64,000 nt of DNA from Vanilla planifolia. Lineage: Eukaryota > Streptophyta > Magnoliopsida > Asparagales > Orchidaceae. The notes below the pieces were generated by a model. It was not told where the DNA came from. It worked only from the letters and a program-made list of their open reading frames with translations, and searched no databases. The position numbers and the translations under genes were made by a program. The DNA lies in contig CM043875.1 in the NCBI GenBank assembly GCA_023846275.1, positions 1,485,569 to 1,549,568 of the forward strand. The letters are read 5' to 3'. Below, one piece after another: positions 46,210-59,915 of this stretch (positions are counted from its first letter, which is position 1; every line of letters begins with the position of its first letter).

Positions 46210-49164
46210 ATGGTAGGCGGCCAGTTGATCACTGTTCATCCCGAAGAACTCACCTTCGAGTGTAATCTCTCCTTTCCCCATTTCCCGTGCACTTTGTAGT
46301 TCCCAATATTATTAATTTTTTTTTTAACGATTTCGTCTTCTGGTTTTGATATTAGTCGAGCTGGACAAGCCCGCCTATTGCAACCTCAAGGTCGTCAACA
46401 ACACAGAGCATCACATCGCCTTCAAGGTGAAGTGCAAGCTGGCTTCGTCAGTTCTCTTTGTGTCTGCGAAGTTTTAAATTTTGGTTAAAAATAGGGGAAT
46501 TTCTTCATTGTAAATTAGGTTAAGACCACTTCTCCCAAGAAGTATTTTGTGCGGCCGAATACCAGCGTGGTTCAGCCATGGGATTCTTGCACCATAACTG
46601 GTTTTGATCCGAATCCAACTGCATTGTTTTTGTTTTATTTGCTGATCCGATTTCCATTTGATGATTTCTATTGGATGTAATTTTTGTAACCTTTTGTTTG
46701 TAGTCACCCTCCAAGCTCAAAAGGAGTACCCACCGGATATGCAGTGCAAAGACAAGTTCTTGATCCAAAGCACCAAAGTTCCTCCAAGCATCGATATTGA
46801 TGAGATCCCTCCCAACACGGTGGGAATCTACTACTGTATGAAACAGGGGTTGATTGTATTTGGTTGATGTGATGCTTTATTCTCTTTATTGCATGCAGTT
46901 CAATAAAGATGGTGAGAAGGTTTTAGAGGAATGTAAGCTTAGGGTGGTATATGTTACTCCCCAATCTGGTGCAAGTTCTGAAGGCGAGTCGGGAATCTTT
47001 TCAGGATCTTCAGTTTCTAGGAGAGGTTCCGAGGTAGGATGGTTCGTCTCTTCAATTGCTGAAGAATCAAAAAGAAGCTCCTTTCTGTTATGTTCGTTTG
47101 TATCAGTTTTGTTTTGAATTTTTTTGTTGCTGCTTTTGAATGCATTAATACAAGTGAATGAACTAAGATGATATTTGAGGATCAATTATTAGGTAATGGA
47201 TCACAAGTTTGAATATCTTTGACAATGAATTTGTTTTTGTTTAATAGAAAGTGCATAGAAATTTCCTCCATTAGGTTTATAAGACCAATTTTGTAAGATT
47301 GAAGCAGACAAGGAACTAGCTTGGCGTTTGGTTCATGGTTTGACCGGTTGAAAAAGTTGGATTGCCTCTTTTAATCATGTAGATGTCAGCATCTTCATAT
47401 AATTTTGTATGTATTTTATCAATGGTTTAATTTTTTTAAAAATATATCATAGTTATGCTGATAAGCATGAATATTTATCCATTTGATTTGTGCTAATGTC
47501 GGCATTAGAAGTCATGATGTGGCTTATTAAAATCTTTATGAAGTTCGTCAGCAATCTATGCTGATGTGAGATTACTTAAATTTTTTGGTGCCTTAAATTC
47601 TTTTGACGAGCTTTCTGATATTATTAGCATTCATCAAAGATAAAAATGTCGTGCTTCAACTCACCTGTTGTCGTGCATGATAGGAACTCTTTCAGTTATT
47701 GTGGAGCATTTATCTCTTATCTTCTTCTGCACTTTTTATTGCTCTTTCTGGGAACTGGCTTCCTCTAATGCTTTTCATGTGGTTCTTAAGGAGTATTTAT
47801 ATCTGCAGATTCAGGCAGCGCAACGCTTGAGAGAGGAAAGGGATTTTACACTTCAACAAAATAAGCAATTGGAGCGAGAGTTGGTACGTGTTCTTGTTCT
47901 CTTTATCATTCAGCTTAACTAGGATGCATATTTTGTTTTGATTTTATATGCTTATAGTATATTTATGATGTGTTGTCCATTGATGTTTAAAAAAGGTAAC
48001 TAATTAAGGTTTGGGGAGCTTATTTTAATTGGCATTCTTGGATTAAGAGCTTGAGAATTAGATTATTCTAATACATTAAATGAAACTTTGTAATCATGGC
48101 CAACATTGTAGATTATTTTTCCCATGTAAGTAAGAAAATTGCTACAAAACCGAACCAGTCTACAAAAAACTCTTCACTTTGCATTGGGATGTTAACAGGT
48201 ATGTCTAGTTAATATATTTTTCAGTCTATTAACTTTGATAAGAAAAAAAGAAAAACCTAACAAGCCAAACAATGGTGCCAACAAGTTGAATAAAAGTAAT
48301 AACATGCTGTTATGGATTTAAGTATTTTGATAGAATTGTTGGGCTTTGTATGAAGGCTGTATAAATAATTTATAAATCTATGTGACATCTCATTTTTCCG
48401 ATGATGATGTGTCTAATAAAGGCCCAACCATTCCCTTTGTACAAAATGAATCGTTTATTGGTTTGTTGATGCAGCAGTTGCGGTGTGAAATAGAGCTTTT
48501 TTGAAAAAGGTGGTTTATGTGAATAGAAAAAGAGCTTTTCTTGTTGTCATCTGGTGAAAATGAAGCTTTTGAACTGAGTTTAAGTAGAAACTTTTAAACA
48601 ATGTGTCAAAGAAAACCCTATAATTCATTGCATTTATCTTCTGTTAGTTTGAAAAAAGTTGATGGTTTTCATGCGACTCTTTCTTTCAGAAATCTAAGAC
48701 CCATTTATGGCATTTATTGTTGACCTTTTCCTACTAAACTTCAACAACATCACAATTTAGTTTTGGCGAATTTTATAATAAAAGCCTTACACGATATTCA
48801 TTTGTTTTCAAAAGACTTTTCCATTGATGTTTTATGTTCACTATGCCTAGTTTATCTTCAATTTACTGATGATTAGCTCAGGGAACTAGAGAACTGTAAA
48901 ATGAAGGGATATTGACCATTGGAAGAAGAATGGTTCACCTGTGATCCGAATTATTAGTTCCTGATTCGCTTAACAAAATAGAGCGAAATGACTTTATGCA
49001 ATGCCCTCATGGGAAGTTGTTTATTTCAGGAAATGCTTAAAAGACGTAGAAGTCGACAAAATGATGCAGGATTTTCATTGACATTTGCTGCTTTTGCCGG
49101 GCTCGTTGGATTAATGGTTGGCATTCTACTAAACCTTGCTCTCTCATCGCCATCCACTGAATAA
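46210..49164 (+). CDS. VAP27-type vesicle-associated membrane protein (VAMP-associated protein)
   Basis: Seven exons encode 221 aa: 46210-46261, 46356-46426, 46519-46600, 46704-46819, 46899-47033, 47809-47883 and 49030-49164. All junctions are GT-AG and in phase. VAPs are ER tail-anchored receptors for FFAT-motif proteins and organise ER contacts with the plasma membrane, actin and endosomes. The MSP domain (about 6-124) reads HPEELTFEFELDKPAYCNLK, VKTTSPKKYFVRPNTSVV, then VTLQAQKEYPPDMQCKDKF; Lys84-Lys86-Leu88 lie on the FFAT-binding strand. A Ser/Gly-rich linker (about 127-150) precedes a short coiled coil (about 153-183: LREERDFTLQQNKQLEREL). A basic KRRRSR stretch is followed by the C-terminal membrane anchor (about 192-215) with a GLVGLMVG helix-packing motif. 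Length is normal. Confidence 0.95.
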
Positions 49165-51155
49165 ACCATGACTTGTGGGGGTGCTAAAGTTTTACCATCA
49201 GCCATGCATCCATAGACTTGAAATGTTTTGGTTGTCATGTTTCTTTAATTTTCCAATTGTTTCATTCTTATGTGTCCTCCCTTCTGAAAGGTATGCCATT
49301 TTTTTGTATTCTTTGGGAAGTCTTTAAGTGTAAGCTGGCATTCTCGCCTGAAGATTTCTTTTTATCCAGCTGTTTGGTGAAATATAACATTCAGTTTACT
49401 TTAGTTGAAGTTGACATTTGGAAGACCATTCATTCATTTCCTTAGTTTTTTTTTTTTTTTTGGGTTTTTTGGTCTTCTTTTTTGGCATAAGGAATCGATG
49501 CAACCTGTTAGACCATTTAGGAACAGTAATAGATGTGCTGTTTGGGTTTTATTTGCAAACAACTCATGAATTTAGAACAAGATAGTTTGAAAATTGTGTT
49601 TTATGTGAGTGAAAACTTGGTGTTGTTGTTAACTGTTTGTTAAGATTTTCATGTTTTGGAGTTCAAAAGAGAACAAGTACTTGTTTGTTCATTTTGCATG
49701 AGTTGTACACAGCAGAATGCATTCGTGTATATATATATATATATATGAAATTTGCTGAAGATTGAGTTCTCAAGCTCTGCTTTTCATCTTGTTCTCGAGT
49801 TTTTGAGAACAAAATGGATACGGTGAAATAAGAATTAGCTTCTCCTGGTGAAGATAGAAAGATAGGATGCATGTATATGTGGAATTAATTCATACTTCAT
49901 AGGTCTTTTCTATAGTGCATTTGTTCATATGAAAGAAGTCTATTGCTTTATATAAATTTAAAGAGGATGTTTAAAATATGTTTTTGAAAATGGGTATTAT
50001 TTTGTGAGAATAAAAGAAATTATGGAAGTTATTTGATAGATTTTTTTGTGTTTTTTCAAAGAAGATTTGTTTTGCTATAACATTTAGTGGATTGGGAAAA
50101 AATGATTTTTTTCTTAAATATTAAAATAAAACCATTTTAATAGGTACTAAACTTAGTAGGAGTCTTGAAGTTTCATTTGTTGGTGTAAAAATGGAGTATG
50201 GTTTCTTCAACTTATTTGGTTGTGTATTTGATAATGTTTTGATTAAAAATGAAATGATTAAATTGATACAATTTTGTATGTTGATCATATTTTGTGGACG
50301 ATGTAGAAATTCAAAATTTGAGAAATTATTTAAGAGAATCCATTTTTTATTTCTCAAAAAAACAAAAGGATAAAAAAAAACTTGTTTTATGAATCATTTT
50401 TTTCAATTGAAATTTATGTGTCAAGTGGTCATTAACGAGTCTTTATTAAAAATTTGATTTTAGAGAATTAAATTTATATATAAAAAATTGATAATATATT
50501 TTAATTTATTATAATAAATATATTTAATCACATAATATATATGAAATTATAACTTTATCATTTATTATTTTATAAATTTAAAAATCTTATCAATATTGAA
50601 TCACACCTAATCAAATCATTTTTGTTAAATTTGATTTGTTGTAAATTTATTCATATTCATTTTTTATTATGCAATATAGTTTTATCATAAAACAAGGTTT
50701 TTTTTGTTTAATGTTATGGATAATCTTGGTATTATCTTTAAATCAAATTACATTTCAATAGATAAATAAAATAAAGTTGTTTTTTTAAACTTTATGCTAA
50801 AAATATATATTTATCATTATCATATATTTTTGTCGTATGATCCAAATGCTTAATGAAAATATATTCACATTTTTATTTGCCATCATTGATCTAAAACAAA
50901 ATATGTGCATCTATACATATTTTATATTTATTTGTAGAATAACATTATTAGTTTATTATTTTAATCATATAATCTTAACTTGTTATAATAATATAAAAAA
51001 TAATATTTGCAAATAATCAATAAAAATATATCATCATTATTTTTCTATATTTCTCATTAACATGACTATAACTCTCTTCAACACTTCATAAGCGAACAAC
51101 TTACTTTAAAAAGAATCACTCAAAAAACTTTCTCTAATAAATTTGTTTGATAAAT

Positions 51156-51271
51156 CCCACCCTTTAAATATAGATCTTAATTCTAATATATTTTGTATGA
51201 ACAATCACTAATACCCACCCTTTAAATACCGATCTTAATTCTAATATATTTTGTATGAACAATCACCAATA
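51156..51271 (+). repeat. 58-bp tandem duplication
   Basis: Two copies of a unit starting cccaccctttaaata (51156-51213 and 51214-51271) differ at about three positions. It is a recent local duplication in non-coding DNA. Confidence 0.9.
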
Positions 51272-52619
51272 TTATAGTTATTCAGGTCAAAATCAAAAGC
51301 ATATTTAATCAAAATAAACCTTGTCCATAATAGCTATACAAAGATAATTTAATTAAGATTCATAAAAAATATCCAACATCTGTGTCCAAAGCTCAGTATC
51401 TTAAGTCATAGACAAGATCCCAATTTTTTTGTACCAAACACATATTAACACACATCTCCATTTTGTAAACATTTGTCATTGAACCACCTCATCAAAGCAA
51501 GCCTTAGTAATCACATAAGGGAATGAAGATGTACATAATTGTTTCCCTTGTATGCACATTCTTAATAGTTATAGCTTTAGCAAATATTGCTTGCTTTTTT
51601 TTAAAAAAAATCTTTGTTCTTATTTCTTGGCATTTTCTTTGAGGATGTTAGAGTAAGTTAAGTAAGGTTTATTATATTTTTTTAGTTATTTTTATTTTTT
51701 ATTAGATGATAATATAATTATTATTTTATTTCTTTACAAATATTTTTTTAAATGATTTTAATTCATGCATCTCAAGATTTAATAAGTTATTTATATGAAG
51801 AATATGATCAATTAATCGAAGAAACTATAATAATGATATTTAGAAGTTAATCATAACTAACACTAGAAAAAACATAACTTTAATCACCACTTGGAGAATA
51901 TCATTATTTGTCACTTTTATTTTTGTTATAATATTCAAATTTATAGCAAATTTCTTAAGGAACTTGGGATTCTATGAGAATTTTGTGAATGTGTTTATCT
52001 GTTTTCAAACTTATCTTTTTACATATATTTTTTTAAAACATGTATCTTATATTTGTTTACCTACATTTACATATACTTTATTAAAAATAGTGATTTACAT
52101 ACACATAATATGATCAACTTTCATAGATTGTATTATTTATCATTACTAATCAAGTAGTGATTAAAGAATGAATCATTGTATTCTTTGTCATAAATCATAT
52201 CAAAGCTTATTGAGTTGCATTAGTTAGCATTGCATAATCAAATTAGAAGTGAAAAGTGATTAAATTGAGCAAGATTTGTATTGGTTGAATTAATTATAAT
52301 TGTATGAAAAACCCATTGCAATAAAATTAATTTATCTTTGGATTGGATAGAGTATTAGTCGAAAGCAATCCTATATGTATGCTAAATGGTTGTACATGTA
52401 TAATAGGCTTATCTTATGAGTATGTTAATGTTTACCTGAGAGTTGTTCATTAAAATCAAGAGCTTTAAAACTTCATATAGTATGATGTTATCTCTTGTAT
52501 TAGTATAAATTTTTTATAGGATTAGATTGAGCAATATAAGTAAGGTTTAAGCTTTTTTTCATCGTACATTTATTATCTCAATATTGTATAAGTACTATAA
52601 CACATGAAACTGAAGATAG

Positions 52620-53230
52620 TAGAGACTGATTATTAGGTGGGGTCTTGAGAGAAAAAAACTAAACAAAGAGCAACTTATGATAGTTTTTTAGGTGATAGAG
52701 TATATGGATAAATTTTTTTACATTAGCTATTCAGAGAATGATCTTGATATTTATGAGATGTCATAATCTTAAGATGTTGATATATGTTTTGAGAGTAAAA
52801 CTAATATGAATTATTATGGGACATCTTAATGAAATAATATCCTGATAAAATGAGACTAGGATATTATATTAATATTAAAACAATATCCACTATTAGTTCA
52901 CCATAATTCAAGGATGAACTAAATATAAACTAATAGGCTTATGACACTTAGGACTGAAAGAAGGTGAGGAGTGATGGTTGATATCTTAAAAGAGAAGTTA
53001 TTAGATAAGAAGAGGCTCGTAATTATCTTTTAAGTAGAGGAGTATAAAGATAAATTATTGAGCATTAGATATTGAGAGATTAATCATAATATTTATATGA
53101 GATGTCATAATATTAAAATTTTGATACATTTTTTTAGGGCAAAGCACACTTGACTTAATATGGGATAATATAAATGAATAATATCTCAACATAATAAGAT
53201 AATATGTCATAAGTATGTTATTTTTTTTAT
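52620..53230 (+). repeat. Dispersed AT-rich module, two copies
   Basis: Two related segments (about 52620-52850 and 52943-53210) share the order: a gacact/gtcttgag start, gatatcttaaaagagaa, ggagtataaagataaat, ttgagagattaatc, atttatatgagatgtcataat, and aataatatctcaacataata. The same order is seen at 3325-3560 and parts of it at 3657-3740, 4195-4400 and 34090-34230. No coding capacity is visible. Confidence 0.65.
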
Positions 53231-56089
53231 CTTGAGATAGTTATGAAAGTAATGACCTACATATAGTATGATGTTTTTCATTATATTTATATGATTAATT
53301 TATTAGAGTAATGTGAATTTAGGCTTTAAGCTAAAAGTTAACTAATTTTTTTCATACTAATATAATATTACTTTTGTATCAGTATAATGTCTCTTTTTGA
53401 GTATACCCTATTTTAGACTTAGATTATTAATTTATTGAATTTCTTTTATACATTTATGATATAAGTTTTATACAAGTGTGATTTCTATTTATTTGATATG
53501 TTTGATTTGGGACGTAAACATATAGTAAGTGAACTTGCATTGTATGAGTATGATATAATAACTGTACGAGTGTTATCTTTTATGATCAATGGAAAAGATC
53601 TATTCATAAACCTTGTTTTAGTGTATGATTTCACATCATACATCAAATTTATGAGAACTTAGGATTTAGATATTAAGAAGATTTATTATATTCATATTTA
53701 TACAATGCTTTATCAGACAAGAAAGATATTTTGATAACTAAGAAATCAAATAATATTATACTTGTATGATATTTGGGTTATATAAGTATTGTCAATTTAG
53801 AATATGAAATTATATAAGAACATATTAATATAATCTATGGATCATATAATATTATAAGTTTAGAATGTAAGTAATAATTAGTTTTGATTAGTTTTTAACA
53901 TAGCCATTACGTGGAGCTTTGGAACCTTTTGAGACCTAAGAAAGGGTTATTTGAAGGCATCCAAATATAGTGTTAAAGGTCAGTATTCATTTGCACATCC
54001 ATGAAAAGGGTATAATTCAAAAATCTTTATTACATTGGAAGAGAGAAGAGAAAGGTCGTGGGTTTTATCTTTCACCATTCATTATGATCATACATTGAGT
54101 TAAACTGTAATTTATTTCAATATATTTTTGTAACATTATTATTATAAGAACATTGAATCAAATTGTATATTCTCTTGTATTTTTTTTAATCATGTTTAGT
54201 ATATGATTGGGTTATGTGCAATTTATATTCGAACTTGTCACTAGTTTATTTATTATATTATTGAGACTTTGTACTTGTTTTTGCTTTAGTTTTTTGAACA
54301 TTGAGTTTTTTGGCTCATTGTTTAGGCTAACACTACTTGATTATAGCAAAAATAAGCTGTTTTTTAGGTTGGCCTTAGCTAAAAAAATAGGAATAGATCA
54401 GTGTAAGCCTAACCATTTAGTAAATGATAGATATAGATTCAAATTTATACCAAAGTATCTAAAAATTATATTATGTTTTTTTACTTATTTATTACTTCTA
54501 CGTAAGAATTTACAAAACTAAAAAATAATTTATAAAACTTGGTTATTATAATCTTTAAGAGAATAAAATATTTTCACAATAAAAAAAAAATTAAGTTATT
54601 AATTTTATATTGAGATTAAACAAAGACTTCTATGATGAAATTACTTAAGATTAGAGATTTTTTAAGCCTTTGTAATTTTGGGATAAATTCAATTACTGAA
54701 TTCAACTTGAGTTGGTTGAAATTAATCAAAATCGATTTAAGAAAGAAAAAGATTAGTTGTTTTATCTTGTATTTAAAATAAGATTAAATTTTGTATTAGC
54801 ACAATTCACTAATTAAATTATGGACATCAAGCTCTTTATATTTTTAACAATGTTTACTCTTGTATATCAAATATGAGCAAAACCCTTAGTTGTTTATAAG
54901 GTTATTGTTTTCCTTATTCAAGAAACATTTTATGTAAACAAATATATGTTTCTCTCTCTCTCTCTCTCTATCTTATGATCATTATCGTAAAAGCTAACAT
55001 GTAAGTATTGTGTTCAAGATATTTTTTATGTACTAGTTTCTCAATTACATATATCTCCTTATTTCTATTATCTTCTTTTTGTATAATTTAACACCATCTT
55101 AACACATATTTGTATGATCATTTCATGTATTTGTATATATCAAAACTCTAAGCTGACTATGCAAGTATTTTTTCTAATTGTAAATTAGAGGTATAATACA
55201 GGAAGTTCCATATACCATGATGACTTTGTAAAAAATGAAGAGTTTTGATGTTAATTGATAGGCTCAATCAACTCCCTTTGGTTTGAAAGACTCGACTCTT
55301 AAACATTTATCATAAGAGTTTCATTTTAGGCACCATCAATGCTAACAACCCATCTTTTTTATCATTTCAAAATTTTACAAATGGTGGCTATTATGTCTCA
55401 ATCAATTACCAATGGATATAACAAATGACATGAAAAAAAGAACTAGCATAAGATTATGCTCGAGAAATATGAATGGGTTTTTTTAGTTTATATATTTTTA
55501 AATAATACATTATTTCTCATATTTTCCATGCCAATTAAGATGATCAATAACATATCGTCTAAGTTGGTGCTATTTCCTATACTTTGGATAAAAACCCATC
55601 ATAAATCACAAGATGTTCATAAAAATCAAATAGTTTACTTAATATGGATGATAAATATTATGATATGATTTGACATATTATTTCAAAATTTGTTACTTTA
55701 TAAAAAATATTTTGAAATATAATAGTATATTTGTATCACTTTAATAAATAAATTTAAAATATTCACTTTAATCTTTAAAAACAAAATTAAAGAAATTAGA
55801 TCTCTATTTTTTTAAGTTTATTTTTTTATTGATTATTATGATATTTAGCAGTGAACAATTTATATCTCGTTGAGAAATGGGAGATTTTAACGTTACAAGG
55901 AAATTTGTTATCGCAACATTTGAAGTTTGGGAAGGTTTCATGGACCAACGACAAAAGTGTATTCCGTCGCCTTTGAGCGACCGGGACGGAACGGGATCAT
56001 GCGCGAGGCTAAATCCGGAAAGAGGAAGCCCCGGTGGCGGTGGACGAGAGTCTAGATAGAGAAAACGTAACGAAAAGGAGGTGAAAGAC

Positions 56090-56407
56090 GAGAGAGAGGA
56101 AGAAGAGAGAGCGAGGCGTCGAGGGTGCAATCCACAGCTTACTGCCACCCCTTCTGTACCGCTTCTCGAAACCCTAGTCCGCAAGATAGAGGCCGGGAAC
56201 TTTGCTTCCCGTTGTCGTCCTCCCGCTGCCGGCATCAGCATATCTCTTCCCTAAGAAGCGTCTCGTTTTGTTGGATGGTTTTCGTATTGCTCCGGAGCCC
56301 CGATTTGCGTCACTTGGAAAGGAAGGGGATTCAAGGCTGGATCGATTCTTGAGGGCACTGCCCGCGATGAGAGGCTGTTTGGGCGACTAGGAGGTTGTTG
56401 GATTGTG
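56090..56407 (+). promoter_or_regulatory. Probable 5' leader of the ELMO gene
   Basis: A GC-richer segment starting with purine-rich gagagaggaagaagagagag runs up to the ATG at 56408. It contains several short ATG-initiated frames (for example at 56125 and 56202) on the sense strand, so uORFs are possible if transcription starts this far upstream. No convincing TATA box is visible. Confidence 0.4.
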
Positions 56408-59400
56408 ATGGAGGAGAATGGGCAGGTGTTTGTGGTGGTGAAGAGGTTTCGGGGTCTGGATCGCGTGAGCAACTACGCCAGCTGGTCTGGTATGCTGACG
56501 ATTCTCTCCGATGCATTGTCTGTTTCGCATTTTGGCATTTGTTTGTGTTCAGATTTGTGGTTGGTTTTCTGATTCTTTGAATTGCGGGTGCTCCGTGCGT
56601 GGGTGGTGTGTGGAGTTTCTTTCTTTGTAGAATATGTAAAACTTGGGAATAATGTGATGCTGTTTGTATTGGATTGATTGTAAAAGCGTTTATAGAAAAG
56701 GCCGATTTCCTTTTTCACGCGTTCTTAATTGTGGGTTTCTTTAAAAGATAGTGCGAGTAAGAGCTAATTGCAGACGTTGGAGTCTATGTTCATTGTGGAT
56801 ATGACAGCGAATATGAGCTCCTTGGTCTGTATGATTTGGGTCAGTGATTAGTTGAGGTTGGTGAGCTGGTGGAAGCTACTTCGAAAGCAATAAAGGTCTA
56901 TTGTATACTGGAGAAGTTTTGAGGATTAGGTGGGGGGAATAAAGTAGATCAAGTAGGGTTCACCACCGGGATGGTTACTTTAGTTGTTTGAGATAGCTGC
57001 CATCATTGAGAATTCAAGTGGCTTTTTTATTGCATAGCACTCTTTTGATGTAAAAGTTATTTGTCTCGATTGCTTAAAGGCAGATTTATGGATTACCGTG
57101 TTATATATATGGCTGCAAAGAAAGTGAGATTTTTTTGCTTGATTGGCTAAGCTAGAAAAAGAACTAGCCTCTATTTTAGTTTCTTTGTTGCATGCCATCT
57201 GTTTGGTTAAAGATTATATTCTTAAATTTTGGGTTTTATTTTCGTATGCTCTAATGTAACATTTTGGAACTTTTCAAGTGATTAATAGCACCTTTAGTAT
57301 GATTATCTAGAAAGTATACAATATTTTTGACTGCCATTAAGTAGGATTATTAAAAGGTTGAGGTACATTGTGATTCTAAGATAGGTTAAGCTTCCATAGT
57401 TTAAGTTTCAAAGATAAACATGGCTGAGATGAACTGGAGTAGGAAGGAAAAAACTATATGCCAGTGGATATGGAGCATATTAAGGGTGAGGATGCATTCC
57501 TTCTAGATCCTGAACTTGAAGTTATCAGAATTTTGAATTTTGATAAGCTTGTTTTTATTGTTGTTTCGTTTTATTTATTTATGCATATAAAAATTGATAT
57601 GGGCCATATGTAGGTTGAAGATTTTATTTTTGAAGATACAATGCAACCTAGGAGTTTATTTAGGCTATAAATATTTCTAAATTATTGTTGAAGAAACTTT
57701 ATAGAAATGCTTTTTTTCTTGTTTATGGCAAGTTGGAAAATATTGATATCACAATACTGTTTTTCATTACATTGTAAAACAGATTTTCAAGGCTACAATT
57801 TTAACTTATCACATTCTGCTATTTTGAAGTTGCAAATAAACAGTGGCATGAGATTGCGGCAGTTTGTATGGTTTGGCTTAAAATACCTATGGTAGCGTAT
57901 GTTCATAAGGAATGGTAATTAATGAGATGTTCTTGTATTTGAGGGTTGAAGGGAATACATTTATTTGGAAGTTGATTCTGAAGTTTAGTGATTTTTGTAC
58001 AGAAACTGTGGGGACAGGACTGAATTTTAGTGATTTTTGTACAGAAAGATGACCTTTGATACATTTGGCATGACAAGAATTATTGATCATCTTGGATTTT
58101 AAGTATTATTGTTTTCAGTTGAGCAATGGCATAGGTTGGAAAAGTCACCTCTTTTTTTCTCTCTTTTGCTTATGAATAATCATCTGCCTAGTAGCATGTA
58201 TAGGTGATCGACTAAGAAGCATGATTATGATTAAATTTGGTCCATGATGTAAGATGAAGACTTCTGAAACAGCTGTACTAATATTTAAGAAGCACTGCAA
58301 AGCATTGCCTTTGTGGGATTAATTTACTTTTATTTATCAGGTCACTTCAAATATACTTAACTTTGAACCAGCACTGGATATGTGGAACTTGCTTGTTTAC
58401 CTCTATGTCTCAGGTACTTTTCTTTTTTATCTCATTTGTTTCCCCCTTTTTTACTTGTGGAACAGTTATGAAATGCTTGATAGACCTTTAACTCAGATCT
58501 AGCTTGAAAATCAATATCTTTTCCATAACTAGCTTTTAAATGCATTTATATGGTTCATCTATTGCTTTCCAAAGAAAGACCATTTGTGCTTTCAGAAGGA
58601 AAGAGCATTTAATTTAAATTGGCTGTTTATAGATAGTACATTTATCTCTTGTTTTATGTGATGGCACATCCATATTTGTGCTGACCTTTCGGCTCTCCTT
58701 GATTTTTGATACACTTTTGATTCACTTTTGATGCTAGTGCTTTCTTGTGTTGTATTGCATCTCTGGCACCACTGCTATATGTGTTATAGCAATTAATCTA
58801 TGATTTTCTTGTTGATGAGTTGTACTTGGACCATCTATTTCTTTCAATAGTAATACATTTACTCTGAAAAAGTACAATAATGCTGCAAAGTTGCCTCATT
58901 TATTTTTAGTGCCTTAGCCTTATATTTGTTAGGTAGGCTGATAACATTGATCAACTACCATCCTGCATGCAAATGCTACAGCTGACGTTGTCACAGGATC
59001 TACAGCCTGGATTGGAAAGGGATTCTCTTGTGTTTGTGCTCAAAAAAGAGAAAGTGATGCCCGAGTATCATTTGAAATGACTCCATTACAGGTATTGCTT
59101 GTGTAAATCATATGTTACTAACTATCATTTATAGTTAATTGCTTAATCTTGCAACATGGAATTCCCTTATGATTGTCTTTAATATGCATAGGTATTTTTC
59201 TAGTTTGAAGTTTTACTTTCAACATATTAGTTTAAACTTTCAAACCTGTTTCTATCATAAAAAATGAACTCAAACCTGACAAATATTGTTATACTGTAGA
59301 TTTTGAAGATATATTTAGCTAAGGTTGTTTTAAATGATGACTTGCAAACTAAATTGACTGTATAATGTAATGGCTGATTCCGAATTTCTCTTGCAAAATA

Positions 59401-59915
59401 AATCCAAACATAAAGTTAATCTTAACAAATCTTGGTTACACAAATTCTGGCAGGTTTAGTGCTTGAAGAAAGATCATAACTTTTGTTTGAAGCTTCCAGA
59501 TTATGTGAGAGCTACTTCCCCGTAAATGCTATGGATGTAATTATTCACTTGCTTGACTGTAGATCAATGAATGTTCTCCAATGCTTGCTTTAAGCCTTTT
59601 ATTCTTTACTCATTTCTTTTAATGCCCACAAGTGTATTACATTTTCATTACAGTTAACCTCTCACCATCTAGCCAATCTGTTTTGAGAGGTTATATTCTT
59701 TTTACAAGGCAGTTGATTATACATATGTTTCTTGTACCAAGTTGTCTCTTTTTTTTTTGAAATATGTTTTTTTATTTTAATACCTTCTTTTCTAGAATGG
59801 TGGTAAATGCTGAGCAATATGTTTATTGAATTTATTTGTGGTTCAGGAAGAATGTCTGCAGAGGCTACAAAACCGCTTAGAGGTTACTTATGATAGTTCA
59901 AATTTGGAACACCAG
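56408..59915 (+). CDS. ELMO/CED-12 domain protein, first three exons (3' part outside window)
   Basis: Exons 56408-56489, 58982-59091 and 59847-59915 join in phase to give the first 87 residues. The chain reads MEENGQVFVVVKRFRGLDRV, then DVVTGSTAWIGKGFSCVCAQ and KRESDARVSFEMTPLQ, then EECLQRLQNRLEVTYDSSN and LEHQ. This is the N-terminal signature of plant ELMO-domain proteins, in which a region like EALKALWNAAFPEEEL and the ELMO domain follow. No such exon is found up to 64000, so intron 3 is longer than 4 kb and the gene runs off the window. ELMO proteins in animals act with DOCK/Rac; in plants the function is poorly known. Intron 1 is 2492 nt. Exon 1 and its leader are GC-rich compared with their surroundings. 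Confidence 0.87.

Larger units (their letters stand above)
49165..56090. other. AT-rich intergenic region between VAP and ELMO genes
   Basis: The first 300 bp probably contain the VAP 3' UTR. The remaining 6.5 kb is very AT-rich. It includes an AT run near 49726-49746, a two-copy 58-bp tandem repeat, the dispersed module near 52.6-53.2 kb and a TC run near 54952-54968. The frame at 54207-54521 (104 codons, Phe/Leu-rich) has no domain. No supported gene is seen. Confidence 0.5.

Noticed and set aside
54207-54521. A 104-codon Phe/Leu-rich frame
   Set aside because: It lies in AT-rich DNA with no domain, promoter or splice evidence.
55804-56241. A 145-codon minus-strand frame at the ELMO promoter as a divergent gene
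   Set aside because: It has no domain and overlaps the GC-rich leader of the sense-strand gene; simple composition explains it.
58360-58420. Possible extra ELMO exon before tctcaggtac (a short frame reading EPALDMWNLL)
   Set aside because: Joining exon 1 directly to 58982 gives the conserved chain in phase, and this stretch has no counterpart in the family.
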